Positions 34,205 through 45,668 of a stretch of 64,000 bases of DNA are shown here, in pieces. The notes beneath the pieces were generated by a model that was not told the origin of the DNA, ran no database searches, and saw only the letters and a program-made list of their open reading frames with translations. Both the position numbers and the translations under genes were made by a program. Each line of letters begins with the position of its first letter. Within the stretch, counting starts at the first letter, position 1. The DNA is from DATARH01 sp035648415 (GTDB lineage Bacteria; Pseudomonadota; Alphaproteobacteria; ATCC43930; CGMCC-115725), in the NCBI GenBank assembly GCA_035648415.1, contig DASRLO010000040.1:1-64000 (forward strand). Reading direction: 5' to 3'.

Positions 34205-34369
34205 ATGCCGTTCAAACCCAATTACCGCTTTGAGCGCATCGAGCGCGAACGCAAAAAGCAGGCGAAAAAAGAGGAAAAGAAATTAAAGCGCCAGCAGGAA
34301 CAGTCGGCCTCCGACGACGCCATTGCCCCGACAGTCGCCGCGGAGGAGAATTCGCCGCCGGAAAATTGA
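34205..34369 (+). CDS. Small charged protein of unknown function
   Basis: A 54-residue protein starting MPFKPNYRFERIERERKKQA, followed by a Lys/Glu-rich coiled-coil-like stretch and a disordered acidic end. A GGAG lies eight bases before the ATG. Short proteins of this form are frequent in alphaproteobacteria but I know no function. The pattern (conserved tyrosine/phenylalanine start, then basic helix) suggests RNA or ribosome association, which is only a guess. Confidence 0.65.
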   Translation: MPFKPNYRFERIERERKKQAKKEEKKLKRQQEQSASDDAIAPTVAAEENSPPEN

Positions 34370-34449
34370 TTTTCCGCGCTTGGTTTTGGGATTCCGAGAG
34401 CCGTTGGCGGACGCCGGCTTGCTCTTCGGCGCGTTTCACTATACATAAG

Positions 34450-34650
34450 CGCCAGCAGCGTTCGTGCTCCTATCGAGCTACGTGATCGAAACCGCGTGAG
34501 CGGTCCCGCCGAAACCGCGGGAACTGGCTTCGATCTTTATCCCCTGCCTACATCCGGACAGCCCTTATCGCGCGGGTCGTCTTCCGACCCGACAGGTCGC
34601 GCCGAATTGGCGCGCGCTGTCGGACCCATGATCCTTGAGAGGCTGTCAAC
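34450..34650 (+). promoter_or_regulatory. Structured 5' leader of the DEAD-box helicase gene
   Basis: About 200 bases without a gene. Two strong hairpins stand side by side. In the first, CGGGTCG (34573-34579) pairs with CGACCCG (34585-34591). In the second, ACAG (34592-34595) pairs with CTGT (34617-34620), with the inner pair GCGCC/GGCGC (34599-34603/34609-34613). The TTG start at 34651 lies 30 bases further on. Long structured leaders are known for cold-induced RNA helicase genes; regulation here is an inference. Confidence 0.5.
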
Positions 34651-36105
34651 TTGACCAATTTTTCCGATTTCGGGCTTGCTGTCCCGATTCTGCAGGCGCT
34701 CGCCACCGAAGGTTACGAAACCCCGACCCCGATCCAGGCCCAGGCCATCCCGCACATCCTCGGCGGCCGCGACCTGTGCGGCATCGCCCAAACCGGTACC
34801 GGCAAGACCGCGGCGTTCGCCCTGCCGATCCTCCACCGGCTTGCCGCCATACCCGCGCGCCGCGTTTCGCGTGGCTGCCGGGTTCTGGTGCTGAGCCCGA
34901 CGCGCGAGCTGGCCAGCCAGATCGCCGACAATTTTCGCGCCTATGGCCGGCAATTGCGCCTCTCCACCGCCGTCGTCTTCGGCGGCGTCTCGCTCGTCAC
35001 CCAGCAGCGCCAGCTGGCGTCGGGGGTGGATATTCTCGTCGCCACCCCGGGCCGGCTGCTCGACCTGATCGACCGGCGCGATCTCAGCCTGGCGACCGTC
35101 GAGGTGCTGGTCCTCGACGAGGCCGACCGCATGCTCGACCTCGGCTTTATTCATGCGCTGCGGCGTATCGTCAAGCTATTGCCGCGCGAGCGCCAGACCT
35201 TGCTGTTCTCGGCGACCATGCCCCGCACCATCGCCGCGCTCGCCGAGGATTACCTCAAAGATCCGGTCAAGGTGGCGGTGACCCCGGTGGCGACGACGGT
35301 CGAGCGCGTCGACCAGGGGGTGGTGTTCGTGCCGATGCCGCAAAAGCGGGTTCTGCTCGCCAGCCTGTTGCGTGACCCGGCATTCGAGCGGGTGCTGGTC
35401 TTCACCCGCACCAAGCACGGCGCCGACCGGGTGGTGCGTCATCTGCTCGAAGCCCGCATCGAGGCCATCGCCATTCACGGCAACAAGTCGCAGCCGCAGC
35501 GCGAGCGGGCGCTGGCCGGTTTCCGGGCCGGCCACACCCGCGTTCTCGTCGCCACCGACATCGCCGCCCGCGGGATCGATGTTGAGGCGGTGTCGCACGT
35601 GATCAATTTCGAATTGCCGAACGTGCCGGAGGATTACGTTCACCGCATCGGCCGGACCGCTCGCGCCGGCGCCGCCGGGATCGCGATCTCGTTCTGCGAC
35701 GACGACGAGCGGCCGTACCTGCGCGACATCGAAAAGCTCACCCGGCTGAAGCTCAAGATCGTGCCGCTGCCGGCGGATTTGCCGGCGGCCAGCCGCGCCG
35801 AGCCGTCCGAGCCGCGTCCCCCCTTGCGCGCCGCCCAGCGGGCCGCGCCGAGGCCGCATGCGGGGAGGGGCAGGCAGGCCCCCGGCAACCGCCCGGCATC
35901 CGCCAACGCCCAGCCCGCCGCGCCGGCAAACCACTCGCGTGCATCAGCCCAGGGACAGCGGGCGTCGGCGGGAAATGAGAACGGTCTCCCGGCGTTTCTG
36001 CGCCGCGACGGCGGCGCCGGACAATCCCCGCGCAGCTCGTGGCGGCAGCGCGGCGCGGGCCGCAAGGTTGGCGGTCGGGCAGGCGGCCGCACCGCCTCGC
36101 CGTGA
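34651..36105 (+). CDS. DEAD-box ATP-dependent RNA helicase (RhlE-like)
   Basis: A 484-residue helicase starting at a TTG: TNFSDFGLAVPILQALATEG. Motifs in order are the Q motif TPIQAQAIP, Walker A AQTGTGKT, PTRELASQ, TPGR, DEAD in VLDEADRMLDLGF, SAT in LLFSATMPRT, ARGID and HRIGRTARAG. The last 120 residues are a low-complexity Arg/Ala/Gly/Pro tail, typical of RhlE proteins that bind RNA. It probably unwinds structured RNA in ribosome assembly or mRNA decay, often cold-induced. No alternative ATG near the family start exists. Confidence 0.92.
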   Translation: MTNFSDFGLAVPILQALATEGYETPTPIQAQAIPHILGGRDLCGIAQTGTGKTAAFALPILHRLAAIPARRVSRGCRVLVLSPTRELASQIADNFRAYGRQLRLSTAVVFGGVSLVTQQRQLASGVDILVATPGRLLDLIDRRDLSLATVEVLVLDEADRMLDLGFIHALRRIVKLLPRERQTLLFSATMPRTIAALAEDYLKDPVKVAVTPVATTVERVDQGVVFVPMPQKRVLLASLLRDPAFERVLVFTRTKHGADRVVRHLLEARIEAIAIHGNKSQPQRERALAGFRAGHTRVLVATDIAARGIDVEAVSHVINFELPNVPEDYVHRIGRTARAGAAGIAISFCDDDERPYLRDIEKLTRLKLKIVPLPADLPAASRAEPSEPRPPLRAAQRAAPRPHAGRGRQAPGNRPASANAQPAAPANHSRASAQGQRASAGNENGLPAFLRRDGGAGQSPRSSWRQRGAGRKVGGRAGGRTASP

Positions 36106-36236
36106 TCGCGTCTTCGACGGCAAGGATGACGTGAGCTTCACCAAGGGGTTGGTCAACGGCTCGACCGTCCTGCCGGCCACGCTTGGCTCGCTGAATAAAG
36201 GACGATTTTCAAACGCGACGAAGCCGTAAAAAGTCA

Positions 36237-36300
36237 ACCACGGAGACACAGAGGGTACGGAGATGCCGAAAAGCTCGAGACCCTCCGTGCTCTCCGTGGT
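36237..36300. repeat. Inverted repeat, ACCACGGAGACACAGAGG family
   Basis: ACCACGGAGACACAGAGGGT at the left is matched by ACCCTCCGTGCTCTCCGTGGT at the right as an inverted repeat around a 22-base centre. This widespread bacterial intergenic element lies between the helicase gene and clpB. It could act as a transcription barrier or processing site. Confidence 0.8.
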
Positions 36301-36386
36301 GAATTTATTGGCGCTGCGCACCTGATCTGTAGCCGGGCATCCGCGATAAATAGGATCGAATCGGTCCTGAATTGACGGAGCTACAG

Positions 36387-36415
36387 CTTGATTTTGTAGT
36401 ACCGGCACCCATCTT
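36387..36415 (+). promoter_or_regulatory. Putative sigma32 heat-shock promoter of clpB
   Basis: CTTGAT (36387-36392), a 15-base spacer and CCCATCTT (36408-36415) match the RpoH pattern CTTGAA-N13-15-CCCCATNT. The site is about 90 bases before the clpB ATG. clpB is a standard RpoH target, which supports the call. Confidence 0.55.
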
Positions 36416-36503
36416 TCCTGCATGACGCTGGCGGCCGCGCATGGGGCGGGCCGATCGGCGCCAGCCGCGCCTCCTTGAGGGCGGACCATAACGAGGTGCC
36501 TTT

Positions 36504-39176
<2,673 letters not shown>

Positions 39177-39177
39177 A

Positions 39178-39304
39178 CCCTCCCGCCGCGCTGCGCTCGG
39201 CACCCTCTCCCGCGAGCGGGAGAGGGTTAAGGGTCGCGCTAATAACCCCTCTCCCGCTTGCGGGAGAGGGAGGGGCCCACGCGAAGCGTGGGAGGGTGAG
39301 GGTG
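39178..39304. repeat. Composite inverted repeat, CCCTCTCCCGC family
   Basis: A 127-bp element made of nested palindromes: CCTCTCCCGCGAGCGGGAGAGG, then CCTCTCCCGCTTGCGGGAGAGG, and outer arms ACCCTCCC/GGGAGGGTGAGGGT. It lies between convergent genes clpB and the peroxiredoxin gene, where it could act as a bidirectional terminator. A related copy is at 51431-51556. Confidence 0.85.
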
Positions 39305-39310
39305 CGCTGC

Positions 39311-39796
39311 CTACCGCCGCCCCAGCATCGCCTCGGCGCTGGAGACGCCGTATTCGCCCGACGGCTCGACATTGAGCTCGACGACGACGCCGTCCTGCAC
39401 CACCATCGAATAGCGCTGCGAGCGGATGCCCATGCCGGCCTCCCGCCGGTCGACGGTGAGGCCGAGCGCCGCGGTCAATTCGCCCGAGCCGTCGCCAAGC
39501 ATCGTCACCTTACCGCCGGCGCTGTGCTCCTTGCCCCAGGCGCCCATCACAAACGCGTCGTTGACCGAGACGCAGGCGATCTCGTCGATGCCCTTGCCCT
39601 GCAGCGCCGCCGAATTCGTCACGTACCCCGGCAGATGCCGCGACGAGCAGGTGCGGGTATAGGCGCCCGGCAGCCCGAACACCGCGACCGTCTTGCCCTT
39701 GAAGTAATCGTCCGCCGACACCGCGTTGACGCTGCCGTCCTCGTTCAGGTGGCGCAGCGTCACGCTCGGGATCTTGTCGCCCACTTTGATAACCAT
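39311..39796 (-). CDS. Peroxiredoxin 5-type thiol peroxidase
   Basis: A 161-residue Prx5/AhpE-group protein. The peroxidatic cysteine lies in GLPGAYTRTCSSRHLPGYV, the pattern of the Prx5 subfamily, with the usual P/T/C arrangement. It reduces H2O2 and organic peroxides with glutaredoxin or thioredoxin. The ATG at 39796 follows GAGGAGG. Its start overlaps the end of the upstream oxidoreductase gene by 37 bases, so the two are probably one operon. Confidence 0.9.
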   Translation of the reverse strand: MVIKVGDKIPSVTLRHLNEDGSVNAVSADDYFKGKTVAVFGLPGAYTRTCSSRHLPGYVTNSAALQGKGIDEIACVSVNDAFVMGAWGKEHSAGGKVTMLGDGSGELTAALGLTVDRREAGMGIRSQRYSMVVQDGVVVELNVEPSGEYGVSSAEAMLGRR

Positions 39797-40737
39797 CCCA
39801 TCCTCCTCGGTTCGATTTGCGGAATGCGGAAGACCGCCTTGCCGGCGACGCCGCGGCCGATGAGCCGCGCGCCGGCCGCCGGGATCTCGTGCCAATCGTG
39901 CTCGACGATGCGCGGCTTTAAGGAGCCGTCGGCGACCAGCGACACCAGCAGCGTCAGGTCGGGGCCGAATTTCTCCTCGGGCTCGCAGGTGAAATAGTGG
40001 AACCCCTGCAGCCGGGCGTTCTGGTGCTCGGCGAAGTCGCGGAAATTGAGCGGCGCCGGCTCGCCCGACGAATTACCGTAGAGGACGACGACGCCCTTGG
40101 CCGCGACCCGCGCGATCGCCGCGGTCAGCGACGCGCCGCCGGCGGCTTCGAGGATCAGCTCGAACCGGCCCTGCGCCTCGTCGATGCCGGTGACGATCTC
40201 AGCCGCGCCGAGGCCGTCGAGCACCTTGGCCCGCTCCGCGCCGCCGACGACCGCCGTCACCCGCGCGCCGGACCGCGCCGCGAGCTGCACCGCGAGGTTG
40301 CCGACCCCGCCGGCCGCGCCGGTCACCAGCACCCGCTTGCCCAACAGCGGCGCGCCGTGGCGCAGGGTGCGCAGCGCGGTGAGGCCCGCGACCGGCAGCG
40401 CTGCGGCCGCGGCAAACGATACGTTGTCCGGCAGCGCCGCGATGCGGTGGCTCGGCACCGCGGCGCGCTCGGCCCAGCCTTCCCAGTCGGTCAGGCAGAG
40501 GACGCGCGTGTCGGCCGGCGGACCGCTGCCGTCCGCCGCCTGGCGCACCACCACCCCGGCGATGTCCTGACCCGGCCGCCAGCCCCGCGGCCGCACCTCG
40601 AACAGCCGCATTTCGCCGCGATTGAGCGAGAAGGCGTGCACCGCGACCAGCGCCTCGTTCGCCGCCGGCCGCGGCTCCGCCACCTCGTTTATCGCGACCG
40701 GCGCCGCCTCGCCCGGCGTGTTGACGACAGCGAGCAT
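39760..40737 (-). CDS. Zinc-independent MDR-family oxidoreductase (quinone reductase-like)
   Basis: A 325-residue medium-chain dehydrogenase/reductase with a GroES-like domain, then a nucleotide-binding motif VTGAAGGVGNLAVQLA, typical of the zinc-lacking quinone oxidoreductase branch. No catalytic zinc cysteine or histidine pair is seen near the N terminus. It probably reduces quinones or enones with NADPH. GGGAGGTAGC precedes the ATG at 40737. The overlap with the peroxiredoxin gene suggests a shared oxidative-stress role. Confidence 0.85.
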   Translation of the reverse strand: MLAVVNTPGEAAPVAINEVAEPRPAANEALVAVHAFSLNRGEMRLFEVRPRGWRPGQDIAGVVVRQAADGSGPPADTRVLCLTDWEGWAERAAVPSHRIAALPDNVSFAAAAALPVAGLTALRTLRHGAPLLGKRVLVTGAAGGVGNLAVQLAARSGARVTAVVGGAERAKVLDGLGAAEIVTGIDEAQGRFELILEAAGGASLTAAIARVAAKGVVVLYGNSSGEPAPLNFRDFAEHQNARLQGFHYFTCEPEEKFGPDLTLLVSLVADGSLKPRIVEHDWHEIPAAGARLIGRGVAGKAVFRIPQIEPRRMGWLSKWATRSRA

Positions 40738-40747
40738 GCTACCTCCC

Positions 40748-40836
40748 GTCATTGCGAGCGAAGCGAAGCAATCTCGCGCCGATGGTGGCTAATCCGACCG
40801 GGATTGCTTCGTCGCCTCGCAGCCTCTCGCAACGAC
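40748..40836. repeat. Palindromic intergenic repeat, GTCATTGCGAG family
   Basis: An 89-bp element running from GTCATTGCGAGCGAAGCGAA to CTCTCGCAACGACGG, with inner arms GAAGCAATCTCGC and GGATTGCTTCGTC. It fills the space between two minus-strand genes and ends at the stop codon of the upstream gene. Confidence 0.85.
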
Positions 40837-40839
40837 GGC

Positions 40840-41907
40840 TTAATTCAGCCGCAGGTCGGTGATGTGCTTCGGGTCGGGCTTCAATTCGCCGCGTTCGACC
40901 CGCGTCACGATGTCGGTGAGGATCGCGTTGGTCGGCGCGTCGATGCCGACCTCCTTGCCTTTGGCGACGACAAAGCCGTTGAGGAAATTGATCTCGGTGC
41001 GGCGGCCCTTGACCATGTCCTGGCCCATCGACGGGCGGTGCTCGCCACCGCCGGGCCGGTTGGCCTCCTCGAGCCGGTGGTGGTCGATCTCCTTGGTCGC
41101 CGCCGCGTCGCCCTCGCCGGCGCGGGCGATCGTCTCAGGGTCCATGTGGCTCACCTCGTCAAAGGTGTAGCCGAGCGCCTGGCCGACGCGGATCGCCTCG
41201 CTGCCGAGCCGGGTCGAGAAATGCCGGATCGCGTCGTTCTTCATCATGTCCTTGGTGATCATCCCGGTGCACGCCGAGAGCCCGTTGCCCATGACGTTGG
41301 TGACGAGCTTCGACCAGCGCTCGCCCCACAAATTCTCGGTCACCATCGCGCTGTCGGCGTTGGCGAGGAGGGCGCAGACCTCCTGGGCGCGCCCGGTGAC
41401 GCGGCCGTGCACCTCGCCGGCGCGGAACACGGTGTGCGTCGTGCCCGACTTGCCGGCGGCGCGGGCGATGAGGCCCGGCTCGTTGAGGCCGACGGTGATC
41501 GAGCTGGCGATCGAGCCCAAGGTCTTGCCCCAGCCGACGACCCCGGCGATGGTCTCCTCGTTCATGCAGTTCTGCAGCGAGACCATGTAGCCGTCATGCG
41601 CCAGATACTGCTTGAACATCGTCGCCGCCCAGGCGGTGTCGTAGCTCTTGGTGCAGATAAAGGCGATGTCGAACGGCTTCTCCTTCGACAATTGCTGCGC
41701 CTCGGTGACGTGCAGCGCGCGCACCGGCACGGTGAACGGCTCGACGTCCTTCAGATGAGTGATCGTCAGCCCGTGCTTTTTCATGTGCTCGACATGCTCG
41801 GGCCAAAAATCGATAAAGGTCACGTCCTCGCCGGCCTTGACCATGTGCGCGCCGGCATAGCCGCCCACCGCGCCGGTGCAGACGACCGCGATTTTCTTCT
41901 TCGCCAT
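40840..41907 (-). CDS. Ketopantoate reductase-family 2-dehydropantoate 2-reductase-like protein
   Basis: A 355-residue two-domain protein. The N-terminal Rossmann motif is VVCTGAVGGYAGAHM. The conserved substrate-region features include CTKSYDT, VTNVMGNGLSACTG (lysine and asparagine) and a C-terminal TEINFLNGFVVAKGKEVGIDAPTNA, in which the last part is diagnostic for PanE. It is longer than E. coli PanE (303), with an insertion near residues 240-270. The pantothenate role is possible, but many such paralogs reduce other 2-oxo acids. The ATG at 41907 follows GGAGGAAG. Confidence 0.8.
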   Translation of the reverse strand: MAKKKIAVVCTGAVGGYAGAHMVKAGEDVTFIDFWPEHVEHMKKHGLTITHLKDVEPFTVPVRALHVTEAQQLSKEKPFDIAFICTKSYDTAWAATMFKQYLAHDGYMVSLQNCMNEETIAGVVGWGKTLGSIASSITVGLNEPGLIARAAGKSGTTHTVFRAGEVHGRVTGRAQEVCALLANADSAMVTENLWGERWSKLVTNVMGNGLSACTGMITKDMMKNDAIRHFSTRLGSEAIRVGQALGYTFDEVSHMDPETIARAGEGDAAATKEIDHHRLEEANRPGGGEHRPSMGQDMVKGRRTEINFLNGFVVAKGKEVGIDAPTNAILTDIVTRVERGELKPDPKHITDLRLN

Positions 41908-42010
41908 GGCACTTCCTCCGTAAGGGTTCGGCACGGTTTACACGCGTGCTGTCGCCCCGATCCTAGTACGAGGCGGCGCGAAGGGGGAAGCGCGCGGCCG
42001 GAGAGACTCC

Positions 42011-42049
42011 CATGACGAGCGGGCATGACGAGCGGGCATGACGAGCGGG
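42011..42049. repeat. 13-bp tandem repeat, three units
   Basis: CATGACGAGCGGG is repeated three times exactly, followed by a partial fourth unit (CATGGCGA). It lies between the ketopantoate-reductase-like gene and the small membrane protein, just past the latter's stop codon. Confidence 0.9.
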
Positions 42050-42059
42050 CATGGCGATT

Positions 42060-42317
42060 CTAGCGCTTGGCCTTGGCGCGGCTGCGCCGGGCCGGCGCGC
42101 GGCGCTTGCCTTTCGCCGGCGCGCGCCGCTTGCCGGCCTTCGCGGCGGGTCGAGGGCGGCGCCAATCGGCGACGAAGGCGACGGGCAGCAAGACGATGCC
42201 GGCCGCCATCGTCAGGCTGGCGACGCGGCCGAGCCGCGGCAGCCCGGCCGAGACGACGGCGAGCCCGAGCAGCGCCCCGGCGCCGAAGATCAGAAGAGCC
42301 CACCTGCTGTAGCGCAT
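42060..42317 (-). CDS. Small membrane protein with Lys/Arg/Ala-rich tail
   Basis: An 85-residue protein with two membrane helices (about residues 7-27 and 33-50), then a strongly basic tail containing APAKGKRRAPARRSRAKAKR, which recalls histone H1-like C termini. I do not recognise a family. The tail would lie in the cytoplasm and might bind nucleic acid or the phospholipid surface. The gene is isolated and faces the transporter pair downstream. Confidence 0.6.
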   Translation of the reverse strand: MRYSRWALLIFGAGALLGLAVVSAGLPRLGRVASLTMAAGIVLLPVAFVADWRRPRPAAKAGKRRAPAKGKRRAPARRSRAKAKR

Positions 42318-42426
42318 GGGCTAGAGGTCTAAGGCAACTCGCGGTGGGCCACCACGCTTTCCGGACAAGTCCCCGCCGCGCCGGCGGCGGTTGCCAGCAC
42401 GGCGGCCGTAGCCGACAGTGGCGGCA

Positions 42427-44028
42427 ATGCGCAGCCTGGGGACAACCGACGGGAGCGCCGCGGTCGGGGAAGGTGCGCCGGCGCCGCGGATCAATCGCGC
42501 CGCGATCACCGCGTCGATCACCTGCGCCACGATCATGCAGGGCGTCGACACGACGATCGCCAACGTCGCGCTGCCGCATATCCAGGGATCGCTGTCCTGC
42601 TCGCAGGACCAGATCGCCTGGGTGGTAACGTCGTACATCGTCGCCGCCGCGATCATGACGCCGCTCACCGGCTGGCTCGCCGGCCGCTTCGGCATCAAGT
42701 ACGTGTTCCTCGTCTCGGTGATCGGGTTCACCATCGCCTCCGCCTTGTGCGGCTCGGCCAACAGCTTGGTGCAGCTGGTCTTCTACCGTCTGCTGCAGGG
42801 CGTCTGCGGCGCGGCGCTGGTGCCGCTGTCGCAATCGGTGCTGCTGCGCGCGAACCCGCCCGAGCGGCACGGCCAGGCGATGGCGATCTGGGGCATCGGC
42901 ACGATGCTGGGGCCCATCATCGGCCCGGCGCTCGGCGGCTGGCTCACCGACAATTTCACCTGGCGCTGGGTATTCTACATCAACCTGCCGGTCGGCGTGG
43001 TGTGCGCGCTCGGCATCGCGGTCTTCATCCACGACAACCGGCACGGCCACCGCGAGCGCTTCGATGTCTTCGGCTTCGGCATGCTGAGCTTGGCGGTCGG
43101 CGCGGCGCAGATGATGCTCGATCGCGGCGAATTGAAGGACTGGTTCGGCTCGACCGAAATCTGGGTCGAGGCGATCGTCGCGATGCTGTGCTTCTACCTC
43201 TTCGTCGTCCACACCGCGACGACGAGCGCCAGCTCGTTCCTCAACCGCAGCATGCTGAAGGACGCCAATTTCACCGCCGGCATCATCCTGATGTTCTTTG
43301 TCGGCATCATCCTCAACGGCACGATGGTGCTGCTGCCGACGATGATGCAGACGCTGATGAACTACCCGGTCGTGACCGCCGGCTTCGTGACCGCGCCGCG
43401 CGGCGTCGGCACCTTGATCGCGATGGTCCTGGTGGCGCGGATCATCGGCAAGATCGACACCCGGCTCATCATCTTCGCCGGGCTGGCGCTGGTCGCGATC
43501 TCGCTGTGGCAGATGACCGGCTTCTCCCTCGCCATGAACATGAACCTGCTGCTGGTTTCGGGGATTCTGCAGGGCTTCGGCCTCGGCTTCGTGTTCACGC
43601 CGCTGTCGACGATCGCCTTCTCGACCCTGGCGCACCAGCACCTGACGCAAGGCACCGCGATCTTCAGCCTGATGCGCAATATCGGCGGCAGCGTCGGCGT
43701 CTCGATCGTCGAGGCGCTCTTCGTCGAAAACACGCAGGTGATCCATTCGCGGCTGGTCGAGCACATCCGCCCCGACAACCCGCTCGCCCAGGCGCCCTAT
43801 CTCGCCGCGCCCTACAGCCTGACAAGCCCGGCCGGGATCGCCGCGCTCAACGCCGAGGTCACCCGCCAGGCGCAGATGCTCGCCTACATCAACGATTTCT
43901 ATTTCATGGTGATCATCATCGCCGTGTCGCTGCCGCTGCTCCTGTTGCTGCGGCGCCCGCCCCGTTCGGTCGAAGGTCCGGCGGTCCAAGGTCCGGCGGT
44001 CGAAGGCCCGGCGGTCGCGCTGGAGTGA
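42427..44028 (+). CDS. DHA2-family (EmrB/QacA) MFS drug exporter, copy 1
   Basis: A 533-residue, 14-helix MFS protein. Signature segments are QGVDTTIANVALPHIQGS (the DHA2 motif D1-like region), the loop GRFGIK, and GPIIGPALGGWLTDNFTWRW (antiporter motif C). It probably exports drugs or solvents by proton antiport. The start ATG is in the same MRSLG context as the next gene. The last 25 residues contain three GPAV repeats from a 15-bp tandem repeat. No membrane-fusion (EmrA/HlyD) gene is adjacent. Confidence 0.88.
   Translation: MRSLGTTDGSAAVGEGAPAPRINRAAITASITCATIMQGVDTTIANVALPHIQGSLSCSQDQIAWVVTSYIVAAAIMTPLTGWLAGRFGIKYVFLVSVIGFTIASALCGSANSLVQLVFYRLLQGVCGAALVPLSQSVLLRANPPERHGQAMAIWGIGTMLGPIIGPALGGWLTDNFTWRWVFYINLPVGVVCALGIAVFIHDNRHGHRERFDVFGFGMLSLAVGAAQMMLDRGELKDWFGSTEIWVEAIVAMLCFYLFVVHTATTSASSFLNRSMLKDANFTAGIILMFFVGIILNGTMVLLPTMMQTLMNYPVVTAGFVTAPRGVGTLIAMVLVARIIGKIDTRLIIFAGLALVAISLWQMTGFSLAMNMNLLLVSGILQGFGLGFVFTPLSTIAFSTLAHQHLTQGTAIFSLMRNIGGSVGVSIVEALFVENTQVIHSRLVEHIRPDNPLAQAPYLAAPYSLTSPAGIAALNAEVTRQAQMLAYINDFYFMVIIIAVSLPLLLLLRRPPRSVEGPAVQGPAVEGPAVALE
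43972..44016. repeat. 15-bp tandem repeat, three units, in the exporter 3' end
   Basis: (G/C)AAGGTCCGGCGGTC occurs three times (one unit with a C for T), coding for repeated EGPAV-type pentapeptides at the end of the first exporter. Confidence 0.85.
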
Positions 44029-44094
44029 GGCCGCTCCCCAGCCCTGCGCCAGCGGCGGTTGTCAGCGGCGCGCCTGCTGCACAGCTTATGGCGC

Positions 44095-45663
44095 ATGCGC
44101 AGCCTCGGACCCGTTCGCGACGCCGGCGCCTCGCCGGCCGCCGAGGCGCCCGGCCCGCGGGTCAACCGCGGCGCGATCACCGCGTCGATCATGCTGGCGA
44201 CCTTCATGCAGGGCGTCGACACGACGATCGCCAATGTCGCGCTGCCGCACATGCAGGGCAGCTTCTCCTGCTCGCAGGACCAGATCGCCTGGGTGGTGAC
44301 CTCGTACATCGTCGCCGCCGCGATCATGACGCCGCTGACCGGCTGGCTCGCCGGGCGGCTCGGCATCAAATACGTCTTCCTCGTCTCGGTGGTCGGCTTC
44401 ACCGTCGCCTCGGCCCTCTGCGGCGCGGCGACCAGCCTCGCGCAGCTCGTCGTCTACCGCCTCTTGCAAGGCGTCTGCGGCGCGGCGCTGGTGCCACTGT
44501 CGCAATCGGTGCTGTTGCACATCAACCCGCCCGAGCGCCACGCCAAGGCGATGGCGGTCTGGGGCATGGGGGTGATCCTCGGGCCGATCATCGGTCCCGC
44601 CTTGGGCGGCTGGCTCACCGACGATTACAGCTGGCGCTGGGTGTTCTACATCAATCTGCCGGCGGGGATGCTCGCAGCCGCCGGGATCATGATCTTTATC
44701 CACGACACCAGGCCGGCCCAGCGCGACGCGTTCGATTGGTTCGGCTTCGCGACCTTGAGCCTGGCGATCGGCGCGTTCCAGATGCTGCTCGACCGCGGCG
44801 AATTGAAGGACTGGTTCGGCTCGACCGAGATCTGGGTCGAGGCGGTCGTCGGCGCGCTGTGCCTTTATCTCTTCATCGTCCATACCGCGACCGCCGGCGA
44901 GCGCTCGTTTCTCAACCGCGCGCTGTTGCGGGATTCGAATTGCATGGGCGGCACGCTGCTGATGTTCCTTATCGGCGTGCCGCTCTACGGGACCATGACC
45001 TTGCTGCCGACGATGATGCAGCAATTGATGAGCTACCCGGTGGTCACCGCCGGTCTGGTCACCGCGCCGCGCGGCCTCGGCACGATGGTCGCGATGATCC
45101 TCGTCGCGCGGATCATCGGCAAGGTCGACATCAGGCTGATCATCCTCGGCGGGCTCACCCTGACCGCGATCGCGCTGTGGCAGATGACCGGGTTCTCGCT
45201 GCAGATGGGGATGGGGCCCTACATCACGACCGGGTTGCTGCAGGGTTTCGGCCTCGGCTTCGTGTTTACGCCGCTGAGCATCGTCACCTTCTCGACCCTG
45301 CCGCGCAGCGTGCTGACCCAGGGCACCGCGATCTTCAGCCTGATGCGCAACATCGGCGGCAGCGTCGGCATCTCGGTCGTCGAGGTGCTGTTGGCCCAGA
45401 ACACCCAAATCGTCCACTCGCAGCTCGCCGAGCATGTCCGTCCGGACAATCCGCTCGCCCAGAACCTCGCCACGCCCTACAGCCTGACCAATGTTCACGG
45501 CATCGCCGCGCTCAACGCCGAGATCACCCGGCAGGCGCAGATGATCGCCTATATCGACGATTTCCACCTGATGGTGATCATCATCTTCGCGGCGCTGCCG
45601 TTCCTCTTGCTGCTGCGCCGCCCGCGCCGCGCCGCCGACGGACCGGCGGTCGTGATTGAGTAG
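44095..45663 (+). CDS. DHA2-family (EmrB/QacA) MFS drug exporter, copy 2
   Basis: A 522-residue 14-helix exporter closely related to the upstream gene: the same MRSLG start, FMQGVDTTIANVALPHMQGS, SQDQIAWVVTSYIVAAAIMT and GPIIGPALGGWLTDDYSWRW. Most helices are nearly identical in pattern, and the main differences lie in the N-terminal 30 and C-terminal 20 residues. It begins 67 bases after copy 1 and is clearly a tandem duplicate that has since diverged. An in-frame ATG at 44059 is possible, but comparison with copy 1 favours 44095. Confidence 0.88.
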   Translation: MRSLGPVRDAGASPAAEAPGPRVNRGAITASIMLATFMQGVDTTIANVALPHMQGSFSCSQDQIAWVVTSYIVAAAIMTPLTGWLAGRLGIKYVFLVSVVGFTVASALCGAATSLAQLVVYRLLQGVCGAALVPLSQSVLLHINPPERHAKAMAVWGMGVILGPIIGPALGGWLTDDYSWRWVFYINLPAGMLAAAGIMIFIHDTRPAQRDAFDWFGFATLSLAIGAFQMLLDRGELKDWFGSTEIWVEAVVGALCLYLFIVHTATAGERSFLNRALLRDSNCMGGTLLMFLIGVPLYGTMTLLPTMMQQLMSYPVVTAGLVTAPRGLGTMVAMILVARIIGKVDIRLIILGGLTLTAIALWQMTGFSLQMGMGPYITTGLLQGFGLGFVFTPLSIVTFSTLPRSVLTQGTAIFSLMRNIGGSVGISVVEVLLAQNTQIVHSQLAEHVRPDNPLAQNLATPYSLTNVHGIAALNAEITRQAQMIAYIDDFHLMVIIIFAALPFLLLLRRPRRAADGPAVVIE

Positions 45664-45668
45664 AGGGC

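Noticed and set aside
42747..45659. A 970-codon open frame over both DHA2 exporter genes
   Set aside because: It spans two genes and their gap in a shifted frame, with RR/GG-rich nonsense sequence; the exporter frames have clear family motifs.
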